Shown: positions 5,477 to 12,600 of the stretch, in pieces
Position numbering within the stretch: the first letter of the stretch is position 1
How the letters are laid out: each line of letters opens with the position of its first letter
Source of the DNA: a virus
IMG/VR virus record: IMGVR_UViG_3300031977_000431
Location: 1 to 37,138 of that record
Direction: 5' to 3' (one strand)
DNA length: 37,138 nucleotides
Position numbers and translations under genes: made by a program
The notes under the pieces: generated by a model
Databases searched by the model: none
What the model was told of the DNA's origin: nothing
The model's input: only the letters and a program-made list of their open reading frames with translations

Positions 5477-5734
5477 TTAAAAAGGCACGTCATTGTCGAA
5501 TTCCATAGCAGCCGGTGCAGGTGCAGGTGCAGCAGCAGGTGCCTGGCTTGGCTCTTTAGCCGTAGCAGATAGGGACATGAACTTATCACCCTTCTGAGAT
5601 GTTTTTATCCAGGCTGATAGCCAGTATTCAGTGCCATTTGCATCGGTCCATGAACCACGGTAATCAGGCTGACGATCGTTTTGCTTGTCATTCTTAAATA
5701 GCACGCCAGAATTGCTGTTATCGTATTGAGACAT
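5477..5734 (-). CDS. Small SSB-like protein with an SSB C-terminal tip (85 aa)
   Basis: The first 50 residues (GVLFKNDKQND, then YRGSWTDANGTEYWLSAWIKTSQKGDKFMSLSAT) look like a small beta-rich fold found beside phage recombinases. A disordered PAPA-rich linker of about 20 residues follows. The C-terminus is MEFDNDVPF, almost the same as the E. coli SSB tip MDFDDDIPF that binds partner proteins. This layout of fold, linker and acidic tip is that of SSB, but at half the usual length. The gene sits directly after the exonuclease and annealing genes. A minimal phage SSB or a decoy for SSB partners are both possible. Confidence 0.8.
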   Translation of the reverse strand: MSQYDNSNSGVLFKNDKQNDRQPDYRGSWTDANGTEYWLSAWIKTSQKGDKFMSLSATAKEPSQAPAAAPAPAPAAMEFDNDVPF

Positions 5735-5735
5735 A

Positions 5736-6338
5736 TTAAAGCTCCTTTAGCTTTTGGTATTGTGTTTCGATTGTTTCGCAGGCTTTTTCGACTTCTGCCT
5801 GTAGAAGTTTGATGTAATCTTCATCACGACCAACACGCACGATCAGTACCGGCATTGATGGGTGATATGCAACAAAATCTAGCCACTCCGCTTCCATGAT
5901 CCAGAGCTGACCTTGCGTTTGCTGCTTGTATTTTGTTGGGACCACGCCACCCCTGAGATATGCCACATGGACTGATGGCGACGGGCACTTAATTTCAACC
6001 AATCCTTCAGACCCAATGACTCCATCTGGGCTAACGCCACACTCAAGTTCGTCGTGCTTACAGAAACCTTTTTCAGTAACGGTGTTACCTGTTGCAAGCT
6101 CATAGTAGCTACGTGCGTCGGGCTCCAACTCGTTACCACGTTCCATCCACTCGGTCTTTTTGACATAGGTGGTCTCTCCAGTTAGCTTTTCAGCGATCAA
6201 TTGATTAATATAATTATCTGCCTGTGTGGACGGTTTCCCACCACCAGTGATTAACTTATCGAAGCCAGATCCACTAGGGCACCCTAAACGGCTTTCTAGC
6301 CATTCATCAGTACCCTGTTCAAAGTTAAACTCTCGCAT
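5736..6338 (-). CDS. YqaJ/lambda-exonuclease family nuclease
   Basis: This family degrades one strand of double-stranded DNA ends to give 3' single strands for a partner annealing protein. The 200-residue protein begins with EQGTDEWLESRLG, the usual YqaJ start, and has the nuclease core: E70 (MERGNELEPDAR), D105 (CGVSPDG), E115 and K117 (EIKCPSP), then KYKQQTQGQLW. All four catalytic positions are intact. It abuts the annealing protein gene upstream (one-base overlap at 6338), the classic exonuclease-annealase pair. It probably acts in concatemer formation and recombination. Confidence 0.93.
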   Translation of the reverse strand: MREFNFEQGTDEWLESRLGCPSGSGFDKLITGGGKPSTQADNYINQLIAEKLTGETTYVKKTEWMERGNELEPDARSYYELATGNTVTEKGFCKHDELECGVSPDGVIGSEGLVEIKCPSPSVHVAYLRGGVVPTKYKQQTQGQLWIMEAEWLDFVAYHPSMPVLIVRVGRDEDYIKLLQAEVEKACETIETQYQKLKEL

Positions 6339-6940
6339 TACTGTTGCTCCGTCGCTGCATTAGCTGCAATACGCTGATTGATAAGACCCATTGCGTGATC
6401 GTATTTAGCAACCGGCAACTGATCTAGTCGCTCCACCTTGCATGCAGATGCAAACTTCTGTGCATCGATGCCTGCATGTGCAATGCCTTCCATCATCAGT
6501 TCAAACTGCTCTTTAGAGATTGATGCGTTTTGCGCCTCTACCTCAGCAGATGGTAGATCTTGGCCTTTGTAGATATATAGTCCAAGTCCAGTCGACACGC
6601 TGATGTTTTTGGCTAGGCACCGCATCATTGCATCAGATATCTTGCGAGAGTCTGGGTTTTGAATAGCGTTGTTACGGTGATCCATTACTGGTAGCCAGAT
6701 ACGACGCGTGTAAGACTCTTCACCGTCACGAATAGTTAACTGCGAATAGACCATCACGGTGCCGTCTTCAAACTTGTCAAACGTAGTGTCGAAGTCGTAA
6801 TCAGGAAAGTGATTACCTAGAAGCTCTACAGCAGATGCCCATGATAGGTATGTAAGATTGCCCTTCTTCTCGGTCATGTTATTGACGTTGATAGGCGACA
6901 AGGTTTCCCACACGCGTGCAGGTAGTGATTTGTTTTGCAT
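6338..6940 (-). CDS. Single-strand annealing protein (DUF1071/Sak3-like)
   Basis: The segment NLTYLSWASAVELL followed by YTRRIWLPVMDHRNNAIQNPDSRKISDAMMRCLAKNIS-like text, ending in GLGLYIYKGQDLP, is diagnostic of DUF1071, the Sak3 branch of Rad52-like annealing proteins. These bind and anneal single-stranded DNA. The length of 200 residues fits. It is the first gene of the early operon behind the promoter at 6969-6996 and has a good ribosome binding site (CGGGAGAGC). It partners with the YqaJ nuclease directly downstream. Confidence 0.88.
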   Translation of the reverse strand: MQNKSLPARVWETLSPINVNNMTEKKGNLTYLSWASAVELLGNHFPDYDFDTTFDKFEDGTVMVYSQLTIRDGEESYTRRIWLPVMDHRNNAIQNPDSRKISDAMMRCLAKNISVSTGLGLYIYKGQDLPSAEVEAQNASISKEQFELMMEGIAHAGIDAQKFASACKVERLDQLPVAKYDHAMGLINQRIAANAATEQQ

Positions 6941-6968
6941 TGTTTTGCTCTCCCGTTATTGAGTCTTC

Positions 6969-6996
6969 AGTATACATGAATGGTTTACAGTTTCAA
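6969..6996 (-). promoter_or_regulatory. Leftward early promoter for the recombination operon (P2)
   Basis: TTGAAA (6991-6996) and TATACT (6969-6974) on the minus strand, spacer 16. The upstream bases AACAAAAGGTG match the AAACAAAAAGTG block of the other early promoters. It lies 29 bases before the annealing protein start. Confidence 0.7.
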
Positions 6997-7116
6997 CACC
7001 TTTTGTTGACTTTTTTCGCCTAATACCAGAAATAATTTAAAAAAAACAGTCTTGTTGAGCGTCGTCGGTAGGAGGAAAATACAATCCTTGCCAACATCTA
7101 CAAGAGGGAATCATAA

Positions 7117-7299
7117 ATGGCTAATAACGTGGAGTTCATCAACAAACAGATCAGTGCATACTCATCAGATATCAAGCATATGGAGTCTGTGATGAGTCGT
7201 ACCCTGGATAGCTCTGAAGAACAAAAGCTACGATCTGAAGTGGCTCGATTTAAGACTGAAGTAGCAAACTACCAAAAGATGCTTAGTCAGATTGCATAA
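7117..7299 (+). CDS. Lone plus-strand small coiled-coil protein (60 aa)
   Basis: This is the only convincing plus-strand gene. The protein is a heptad-rich helix through residues about 5-58, with no membrane segment or cysteine. The ribosome binding site AGAGGGAAT lies upstream of the ATG; an even stronger AGGAGG sits 31 bases further up with no obvious start behind it. It is divergent from the recombination operon and ends against the terminator at 7298-7325. No strong plus-strand promoter is visible (TTGACT at about 7005-7010 with a long spacer to AATAAT). A regulatory role in the early/late switch is possible but unproven. Confidence 0.75.
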   Translation: MANNVEFINKQISAYSSDIKHMESVMSRTLDSSEEQKLRSEVARFKTEVANYQKMLSQIA

Positions 7300-7325
7300 A
7301 AAAAAGCCCGCGATACACAGCGGGC
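7298..7325 (-). terminator. Strong Rho-independent terminator closing the late operon
   Basis: GCCCGC (7306-7311), an 8-base loop and GCGGGC (7320-7325) form a GC-only 6 bp stem. On the minus strand it is followed by eight T (A run 7298-7305). It stops leftward late transcripts before they read antisense through the plus-strand gene and into the early operon. The plus strand lacks a T run, so it is directional. Confidence 0.92.
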
Positions 7326-7361
7326 GAATGGGAAACCAACGGGAGGAGTTGGTGAGGCTTA

Positions 7362-8540
7362 TTATCGCAGGACCTGACTGATATTTATAGTATGTCTCTC
7401 AATTTCTCCATGCAACTTATGGAAAACCAGAGCCTTACTATCTTGGCCCGCGCGATAACCTCCAGAGTACGCGTAACCATCCTTCCCTGCAAGCGTTCTG
7501 AACGATTCAACAATACAGCCGGAATATTCCTTCCTGGTGTCATGGTGAATATGCCCGGTAAGCCATAGGCGGGTCCCATCTTGGGAGTTTGACCATTCAG
7601 TCGGGTGATCGGTCGCCATTACCATCGGCAGCTTATCTGGCTTGCAGGTGTGCCCATGATGCACCCCGAAGAAGTTATTGCCGAAGCTGAAGTATTGGAA
7701 CACCGAACTGGTACAGTCGATATCAACACGCTCATCTTCCTGGTACATGTGCTTTAGTGCAGCCTGCAGGAACATTGCACCGGTGTCGTCGTGGTTACCT
7801 ATCGTGGTAATCACCTTGACCGTATGGTGATGCTCCAGGGCAGAGTCGATCATCTGGATCATAATCTTCAGGCCGGTATCGACCATCATCATATAATTGC
7901 CGTCTGTATCGAGAACGTGCCTGTGACGCTCTGTAACGCCCGCTACGTTGTCTCGGTGGAAATAGTCACCAAGGTTAACGATAACTGCTTGCTCGCAGTG
8001 AGGCGCTGTTTTGACAAGTCTATCGAAGACTCCACAGAATACTTCCTGTGCCTTCTTCAGATCCCAGTCTTCACCGGTCTCTTCTTTGAATGCCTTCATG
8101 CCGATATGCGGATCACCCAGTGGGTAGATAGTCATCAGATCTTTAACATTGTAAGAAATGTTGTACGGTTTAGGGTCGAATACCGGCAGTTGTTCAATAT
8201 ATTGATCAATTACCTCTTTGATATTCTCAATGAATGCCTGCTTATCCAGGTCTGTTTTGACCCATTGCTGCTTTACCTGACCATCGTCGCCATAGAGAGT
8301 GGACACCCCTTTAACGACAAAACCATCCGCAGTGGGATGGTTCATATCGTAACCGGGTGCGTAACCACGCTTGGCAGCCATCTGCTTGGCCTTGGTAAAT
8401 GCAGAACGGACATAGCTATCTGAGACACCAAATTGTTCGGCTATCTCTTTGCTAGAGAGCCCATCAACGTGCATCTTGCACATCTGGTACTGTTTAGTGG
8501 TCTGATCGAGTAGATCGAGAATATGCGGATCTAGGGACAT
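7362..8540 (-). CDS. HTH-fused calcineurin-like metallophosphoesterase
   Basis: The N-terminus has an HTH (residues about 25-55, LSSKEIAEQFGVSDSYVRSAF). The C-terminal 250 residues are a complete calcineurin-like metallophosphoesterase: GDPHIG (142-147), GDYFH (191-195), GNHD (248-251), HHGH (294-297) and GHIHH (329-333). All metal ligands are present. Related phage proteins occur in marine phages, and the fold includes SbcD/Mre11-type nucleases and phosphatases; the HTH suggests a nucleic acid substrate. It is the last late gene, after the endolysin. The ATG at 8538-8540 fits the GGAGG spacing better than the adjacent GTG. Confidence 0.88.
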   Translation of the reverse strand: MSLDPHILDLLDQTTKQYQMCKMHVDGLSSKEIAEQFGVSDSYVRSAFTKAKQMAAKRGYAPGYDMNHPTADGFVVKGVSTLYGDDGQVKQQWVKTDLDKQAFIENIKEVIDQYIEQLPVFDPKPYNISYNVKDLMTIYPLGDPHIGMKAFKEETGEDWDLKKAQEVFCGVFDRLVKTAPHCEQAVIVNLGDYFHRDNVAGVTERHRHVLDTDGNYMMMVDTGLKIMIQMIDSALEHHHTVKVITTIGNHDDTGAMFLQAALKHMYQEDERVDIDCTSSVFQYFSFGNNFFGVHHGHTCKPDKLPMVMATDHPTEWSNSQDGTRLWLTGHIHHDTRKEYSGCIVESFRTLAGKDGYAYSGGYRAGQDSKALVFHKLHGEIERHTINISQVLR

Positions 8541-8570
8541 CACCGTCCTCCGTCTTTACACTCGGACTCC

Positions 8571-8951
8571 TCAGTAGCTCCAAACAGTTGGCTCTGGGAA
8601 TCCATCTTCAGCAGTCGCTGTATCAAGATGAATAAATCGCCCTGAGCCTTTCTGCTGTACACCGATGCGCTTAAACCCAAGTGTAAACGCAAGACGTAGT
8701 ATCTCATGTGCGTCAGCACGGTCAACCCCTATGTCACAAGCCTTTGCAGAGGAGTGTGCACCAGGTTTTGACTTCTTAGCTTCGATCGGATGATCTGGGC
8801 AGCGGTAGCCAGATGTAATACGCATAGGTTTGCCATATGCCTCGCGCAGTTCATCGAGCTTATCCATGAAACCCTGGTCCATTGGTGATTGACCACAACC
8901 ACACTGGCAGGCCATTTCTGATTCACTAAAGTATTTTGCTGTCCAACTCAT
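8571..8951 (-). CDS. M15-family peptidase endolysin
   Basis: The protein is a peptidase_M15_3-like L,D- or D-Ala-type endopeptidase of 126 residues that cuts peptidoglycan stem peptides. Zinc ligands are visible: H66 and D73 in PGAHSSAKACDIGV and H108 in RFIHLD. SGYRCPDHP lies before them as in the family. A cysteine cluster in the N-terminus (CQCGCG, residues 15-19) is common in this subgroup. No signal peptide is seen, so it needs the holin upstream. The start overlaps the holin stop (TAATG). Confidence 0.92.
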   Translation of the reverse strand: MSWTAKYFSESEMACQCGCGQSPMDQGFMDKLDELREAYGKPMRITSGYRCPDHPIEAKKSKPGAHSSAKACDIGVDRADAHEILRLAFTLGFKRIGVQQKGSGRFIHLDTATAEDGFPEPTVWSY

Positions 8952-9319
8952 TACTTCTTACTTTTTATTGATTCAACCACGCCACCACCAAAGTAGAAAC
9001 CAACAATGGTCAACATGATCTCACCTAGCCACATCTCGTTGGCAAAGCGTTTGGCCTCTTCGACATTCTCTAGTGGCACGATTCCGTATAACGCGCCAAT
9101 TACGCCATTTGCCATAATGAAGATAAAGACCCCAGTAAACATTAGAGCCAAGTAACGCTGTGCTAACTTAAATGGTGCATAGGCGTTCATAATGTCTACT
9201 TTAGCTTTTGTCTTTGCTGCAATCTCTTCTTCAGTCGAAGTGTGCATTGAGTCGATCAAATCCATGCCTTTTGAAATGACATCGCCTGACCCGAAGATTT
9301 TACCTAGTACGCTGAACAT
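8951..9319 (-). CDS. Holin (GTA/3TM type)
   Basis: The sequence resembles the 3TM holin family used for phage or gene-transfer-agent release: an amphipathic N-terminus (MFSVLGKIFGSGD), a charged linker, then two clear membrane segments (residues about 58-80, YLALMFTGVFIFIMANGVIGA, and about 97-115, MLTIVGFYFGGGVV), ending with ESIKSKK. It directly precedes the endolysin with overlapping stop and start, the usual holin-lysin order. It would make the membrane lesion that lets the endolysin reach the wall. Confidence 0.87.
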   Translation of the reverse strand: MFSVLGKIFGSGDVISKGMDLIDSMHTSTEEEIAAKTKAKVDIMNAYAPFKLAQRYLALMFTGVFIFIMANGVIGALYGIVPLENVEEAKRFANEMWLGEIMLTIVGFYFGGGVVESIKSKK

Positions 9320-9516
9320 TATTTAGCACTCGCATCTGCTTGTAATCGCCACTCAAGCTCTTTAATGGATAGCTTCATCTCATTAATGTCTGCTTGGTTG
9401 GCATATTTATACATGACAGTTTCCATCTTCAACTGCATATCGTTTAGCGTCTTAAAATTCCAAGTAATTAGTGCGAGCAAAAGAGCTAGTACACCTTGTA
9501 TGATCTTCTGCTCCAT
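9319..9516 (-). CDS. Small membrane-anchored coiled-coil lysis protein (65 aa)
   Basis: An N-terminal hydrophobic segment (residues 5-19, IIQGVLALLLALITW) is followed by a helical charged region to the end. This signal-anchor plus coiled-coil layout is like an inner-membrane spanin or an antiholin. No outer-membrane spanin with a lipobox was found next to it, so a two-component spanin is not shown. It overlaps the holin start (9319) and follows the next coiled-coil protein gene. Confidence 0.72.
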   Translation of the reverse strand: MEQKIIQGVLALLLALITWNFKTLNDMQLKMETVMYKYANQADINEMKLSIKELEWRLQADASAK

Positions 9517-9519
9517 AAC

Positions 9520-9792
9520 TTAGAACCTCGCTAAATAAAACATGAAGCTGACAGCGCCCGCCAATAAAATCCAAAACAGCCGATCAGCGAATCGAGCCAC
9601 ACCTGCGTTTTCGCGGACTATTTTAGCCAACCCGTCTATATCGACCTCGACCTTTTCTACGCGCTGCTCGACGTTATCGAGACGACGGTTAGAACTAATC
9701 ATCTGCTCTTCGACGCGTACTATCTTGGTTACCGCGTCGGTTAGTTTGTCTATTTTTGACTCTAGGCGGTCAAAGCGCTGATCTGTATCCAT
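9520..9792 (-). CDS. Coiled-coil protein with C-terminal membrane segment (XhlA-like)
   Basis: A long coiled coil (residues about 8-58, DRLESKIDKLTD onward) is followed by a C-terminal membrane helix (residues about 70-88, LFWILLAGAVSFMFYLARF). This is the layout of XhlA-type phage membrane proteins that work with holins. The ATG at 9790-9792 is used since AAGGAAC lies seven bases upstream and the start overlaps the previous stop (TGATG). Together with 9319-9516 and the holin, three membrane proteins precede the endolysin. Confidence 0.78.
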   Translation of the reverse strand: MDTDQRFDRLESKIDKLTDAVTKIVRVEEQMISSNRRLDNVEQRVEKVEVDIDGLAKIVRENAGVARFADRLFWILLAGAVSFMFYLARF

Positions 9793-10082
9793 CAGTAGGT
9801 TCCTTCCCACACCCGCAGTTTATCGAATTCGCCTGATAGCATCTTCTTCTTAATAACATCTGCGCGAGCCTGGTGGTCATCCCACTTAACCCCTGCTTCC
9901 TTCAGCCACTCCATTACAAGTGAACGCGGAACAGTGCCCACAAGACGGCTTTCACCTAGTACACCGCCACTAAGCTCTTTATTGGCTTTGGCGTATTTTA
10001 CTGCGTGTGACCAGTCATGGGTCTTTTTGTGAATAAACTTTTTGGTGTCGTGGTCGTACACCATTTCTTCAGCTATTTTCAT
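9792..10082 (-). CDS. Hypothetical protein downstream of capsid (96 aa)
   Basis: No family is recognised. The sequence is basic and soluble, with VYDHDTKKFIHKKTHDW near the start and a conserved-looking PRSLVMEWLKEAGVKW in the middle. It overlaps the 67-residue gene upstream by 14 bases and has a GAGGTTTCCG ribosome binding site. Position between the capsid and lysis genes suggests a minor virion or completion protein, which is inference. Confidence 0.75.
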   Translation of the reverse strand: MKIAEEMVYDHDTKKFIHKKTHDWSHAVKYAKANKELSGGVLGESRLVGTVPRSLVMEWLKEAGVKWDDHQARADVIKKKMLSGEFDKLRVWEGTY

Positions 10083-10272
10083 CGGAAACCTCTACCTTCT
10101 TGCGACGGGTACGTTTCGGAGCTGCCTTAACCGGTTCAGCCACTTTTGGCTCATGGTAAGGTTCTAGCTTCGTACCAAACTTCTCAGCACTATCAAGCTC
10201 GACAATATCGCCACGACGGTATTTAACGCCATGCACGAACAATGAAGAGTAGGTTACTTTAAATTTAGCCAT
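10069..10272 (-). CDS. Small protein after major capsid (67 aa, KOW/SH3-like)
   Basis: The ATG at 10270-10272 is preceded by GGAGAAAAAT; an upstream in-frame ATG would pass into the terminator. The N-terminal half (FKVTYSSLFVHGVKYRRGDIVELD) resembles small beta-barrel proteins found next to phage capsid genes. The C-terminus is disordered and basic (KAAPKRTRRKKVEV). A head-associated or DNA-contacting role is possible; it is not shown. Confidence 0.72.
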   Translation of the reverse strand: MAKFKVTYSSLFVHGVKYRRGDIVELDSAEKFGTKLEPYHEPKVAEPVKAAPKRTRRKKVEVSDENS

Positions 10273-10288
10273 ATTTTTCTCCGCATAC

Positions 10289-10311
10289 AAAAAAGGGGCC
10301 GAAGCCCCTTT
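10289..10311 (-). terminator. UUCG-tetraloop terminator behind the capsid gene
   Basis: Minus strand AAAGGGGC-TTCG-GCCCCTTT followed by T residues: an 8 bp stem with the very stable cUUCGg tetraloop and a T6 run (10289-10294). It sits 15 bases after the capsid stop. It would reduce expression of 10272 and the lysis genes relative to capsid. Confidence 0.93.
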
Positions 10312-10325
10312 ATCTTACACTAAAC

Positions 10326-11282
10326 TTATGAAGTAGTGTTATCGAATACGCCACCAAGAGCTGCTTCGTTGCGAACTACTAGAGTCAATTCAGTAGTTAC
10401 CTGACGACGTGTAGAGTCACCAGTTTTCGCAAGAGCGATGTTCTTAGTTGGACGTAGAACAGCACACTCAACCATGTCGTTCTGCATGATGTATACATCG
10501 CGTGAACGGTTTTCACGGCTTGGTACAAACTCAACTGAACCCCATGGAGTCATGTAGATGTTAAGTAGGTTCGCTACTTCACCATCAGATGCACCGATAG
10601 TTGAACGTTGGTTGTTGTTACCAGTGAAGCCTAGTGCTTTGTTCATCTGGAATGCAGATAGGTAAACAGTTTCAGGTTTACCGCCTTGTTCCCAGATAGA
10701 CTGCATTACACCGTCGAAACGTGCCTGAGAGAAATCCTGCAGAGCAGTAGTTTCGTCAGTACGCGCATCAGAACCGTCACCAGTAGGATCAGCACCTTCG
10801 TTCGCACCGAAGTCAGTGTTAGTAGTCAACCATGCACCTAGACCTGCTAGACGACGTGCAGTAGTAGAGTTACCTGCTACAGCAGCTTGGTTGTCGAATA
10901 GAGCTTTCTCGATGTCTAGCTTCTGTTCTTTAGCCACTTTAAGAGTCTGGTAGCCGATCTCGCGTGCACGACCTGCTTTAGATAGACCTTCGTCAGTATC
11001 AGGAATGCTTACAGCGTTCTTGAAGATCTGAGTACGGTTACCAAGGCGAGTAGTCGCAGTGCGAGCTTCAGCAGTAGTGTCGTCGCCTTCGATGTTAGCG
11101 TTAACCGCTGAAGAACGAAGTGAGTCAGTCTGCCACTCGTGGTAAGTGTTAGTCGCTTTAGTCTTTTTCATTGCAGAGTAAAGCGGAGTTTCTTCTGGAG
11201 AGATATTAGTGATAACGTCGCTAAGATCTTCTTTAATGCCGACTGCATCGTATGAGTCGAAAGTATTAGTTGGCTGTGCCAT
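10326..11282 (-). CDS. Major capsid protein (SU10/DUF5309 type)
   Basis: The protein forms the icosahedral shell. The start (MAQPTNTFDSYDAVGIKEDLSDVI), the ISPEETPLYSAMKKTKA motif, and the long E-loop-like helix segments match the DUF5309/SU10 major capsid family, which has the HK97 fold. The 318-residue length is normal. It follows the scaffold gene by seven bases and is followed by the strong UUCG terminator, so its mRNA is probably abundant and stable. The C-terminal half contains FVPSRENRSRDVYIMQNDMVE and the VVRNEAALGGVFD end common in the family. Confidence 0.92.
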   Translation of the reverse strand: MAQPTNTFDSYDAVGIKEDLSDVITNISPEETPLYSAMKKTKATNTYHEWQTDSLRSSAVNANIEGDDTTAEARTATTRLGNRTQIFKNAVSIPDTDEGLSKAGRAREIGYQTLKVAKEQKLDIEKALFDNQAAVAGNSTTARRLAGLGAWLTTNTDFGANEGADPTGDGSDARTDETTALQDFSQARFDGVMQSIWEQGGKPETVYLSAFQMNKALGFTGNNNQRSTIGASDGEVANLLNIYMTPWGSVEFVPSRENRSRDVYIMQNDMVECAVLRPTKNIALAKTGDSTRRQVTTELTLVVRNEAALGGVFDNTTS

Positions 11283-11288
11283 TTTAAA

Positions 11289-12338
11289 TTACCTCAAGTT
11301 AGGATCAATCAATAAGTCTAGGGCATCCAATGGATTACCTGACTTTCTAAGTTTCGCCATGCGTTCGCGTTGAGCTTTAGACTTAGATGCAGTCTTCTTG
11401 GCACCGGGTTTAATTGCCGGTTTCGCCTTTCGGACTTTTTTCTCAGCTTGCGGTTTACCTTCCATCAACTCAGCATACTTAATCGCATGGTGTAGGGTCA
11501 CAAAATCCTGGTGGTTTCTGATCATGCCTACCTGCTCTGGAGTATAGTTAAAATACTTCTGAGCGCCTGCAAGTAAGTTCTCTTGGAATTTCGCAGCCTT
11601 CTGCGGTTCCTTAAGCTCTGGCAGTTTCTCAACAAGTTTCTGGGCCTCCTGCTGTGCGTATACAGCCTGTGCGCGTTGTTCTGCTGCACTTTGTTGCTGT
11701 AATTGCTGTTGCACTTGTCCCATCTTCTGTTGGTATTCCTGCATATCTTTTTCATACTTCTCTTTAGCAGATAGGTACTCAAAAGGTGCAGTCTCTAGCA
11801 TTTCAATGGATGGCTCTTTAGGTGGTGTCAAAGACAGTTCACCGTTCTGCGCCTGCTGAAGCAGCTGTGCTAATTGCTGTCGCTCCTGCATTAGGGCACC
11901 GTAAACATGCTCGGCCTCTTTCTTGGCCTCCGCTGCTTGCTGCATGCCTTTTTGGACGTACTTCTGACCTGAATAACCTCGCTTGAGTTCTGCAAGACTT
12001 ACCTGAATCTCTTCTCCGTCCACTGGAACAGTGTGGAGTTCACTCTCAGGGTCTGTTTCCTCAGCCTCGTCTTCTTCGTCTTCGTACTCATCCTCATCAT
12101 CAGATTCTGCGTCAGACTCTTCCGATTCGTCGTCAGACTCCTCTTCTTCGTCCTGATCCGATGCGTCAGACTCATCAGTGTCTTCAAGCTCTTCAGATTC
12201 ATCGATCGGGTCCTCGGTGGGTTGCTCGATCTCGTCTTCAGCAATCTCTTCAACTACTGTTGATTCTTCCGGCTCAATAATTAGAGCTGTGGCTGAGTCT
12301 AGGTCCAGCCGACCTGTACTAGATTCTGTCGTTTCCAC
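11289..12338 (-). CDS. Capsid scaffolding-like protein
   Basis: The protein has a very acidic, disordered N-terminal third (repeats of E, D and S up to residue about 100) and a glutamine-rich coiled coil (residues about 130-245). A basic C-terminus (KAKPAIKPGAKKTASKSKAQ, residues about 305-325) completes it. This composition plus a position directly upstream of the capsid gene is the pattern of phage scaffolding proteins, which bind capsid protein by the basic end. The GTG start with GGAG ten bases upstream is the best available. No maturation protease domain is visible. Confidence 0.82.
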   Translation of the reverse strand: METTESSTGRLDLDSATALIIEPEESTVVEEIAEDEIEQPTEDPIDESEELEDTDESDASDQDEEEESDDESEESDAESDDEDEYEDEEDEAEETDPESELHTVPVDGEEIQVSLAELKRGYSGQKYVQKGMQQAAEAKKEAEHVYGALMQERQQLAQLLQQAQNGELSLTPPKEPSIEMLETAPFEYLSAKEKYEKDMQEYQQKMGQVQQQLQQQSAAEQRAQAVYAQQEAQKLVEKLPELKEPQKAAKFQENLLAGAQKYFNYTPEQVGMIRNHQDFVTLHHAIKYAELMEGKPQAEKKVRKAKPAIKPGAKKTASKSKAQRERMAKLRKSGNPLDALDLLIDPNLR

Positions 12339-12358
12339 GGTGCAGATTCTCCAGTTGA

Positions 12359-12595
12359 TTAATTGTCTTTGCTATCGTGCATATACCCGGCATCAATTGC
12401 CCGTTGTATATACACCTCTACTGCATCAAGGGCCCGTAGGATATCTTTAGCAGCAGTTATTTGCTCTATAGTAGCAGAAACACTAAGGAAAGTGTCAACC
12501 TGCTCTTGACGAACCCCTTCAATTACTTCCTGAAAGGCTTCGTCGCTGTGTATTCTCTTAAATCGAGCTGCCCGCTCTCTGATCTCGATTTCCAT
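12359..12595 (-). CDS. Small helical protein next to portal (78 aa)
   Basis: The sequence is wholly helical: an RAARFKRIHSDEAFQEVIEG start, then RQEQVDTFL and RALDAVEVYIQRAIDAG. It follows the portal stop by five bases. Small proteins of this style lie between portal and scaffold genes in many marine phages. The function is unknown. Confidence 0.75.
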   Translation of the reverse strand: MEIEIRERAARFKRIHSDEAFQEVIEGVRQEQVDTFLSVSATIEQITAAKDILRALDAVEVYIQRAIDAGYMHDSKDN

Positions 12596-12600
12596 TTAGC

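Noticed and set aside
7791-8423. Plus-strand 210-codon frame
   Set aside because: It is antisense to the metallophosphoesterase, whose metal motifs are all intact.
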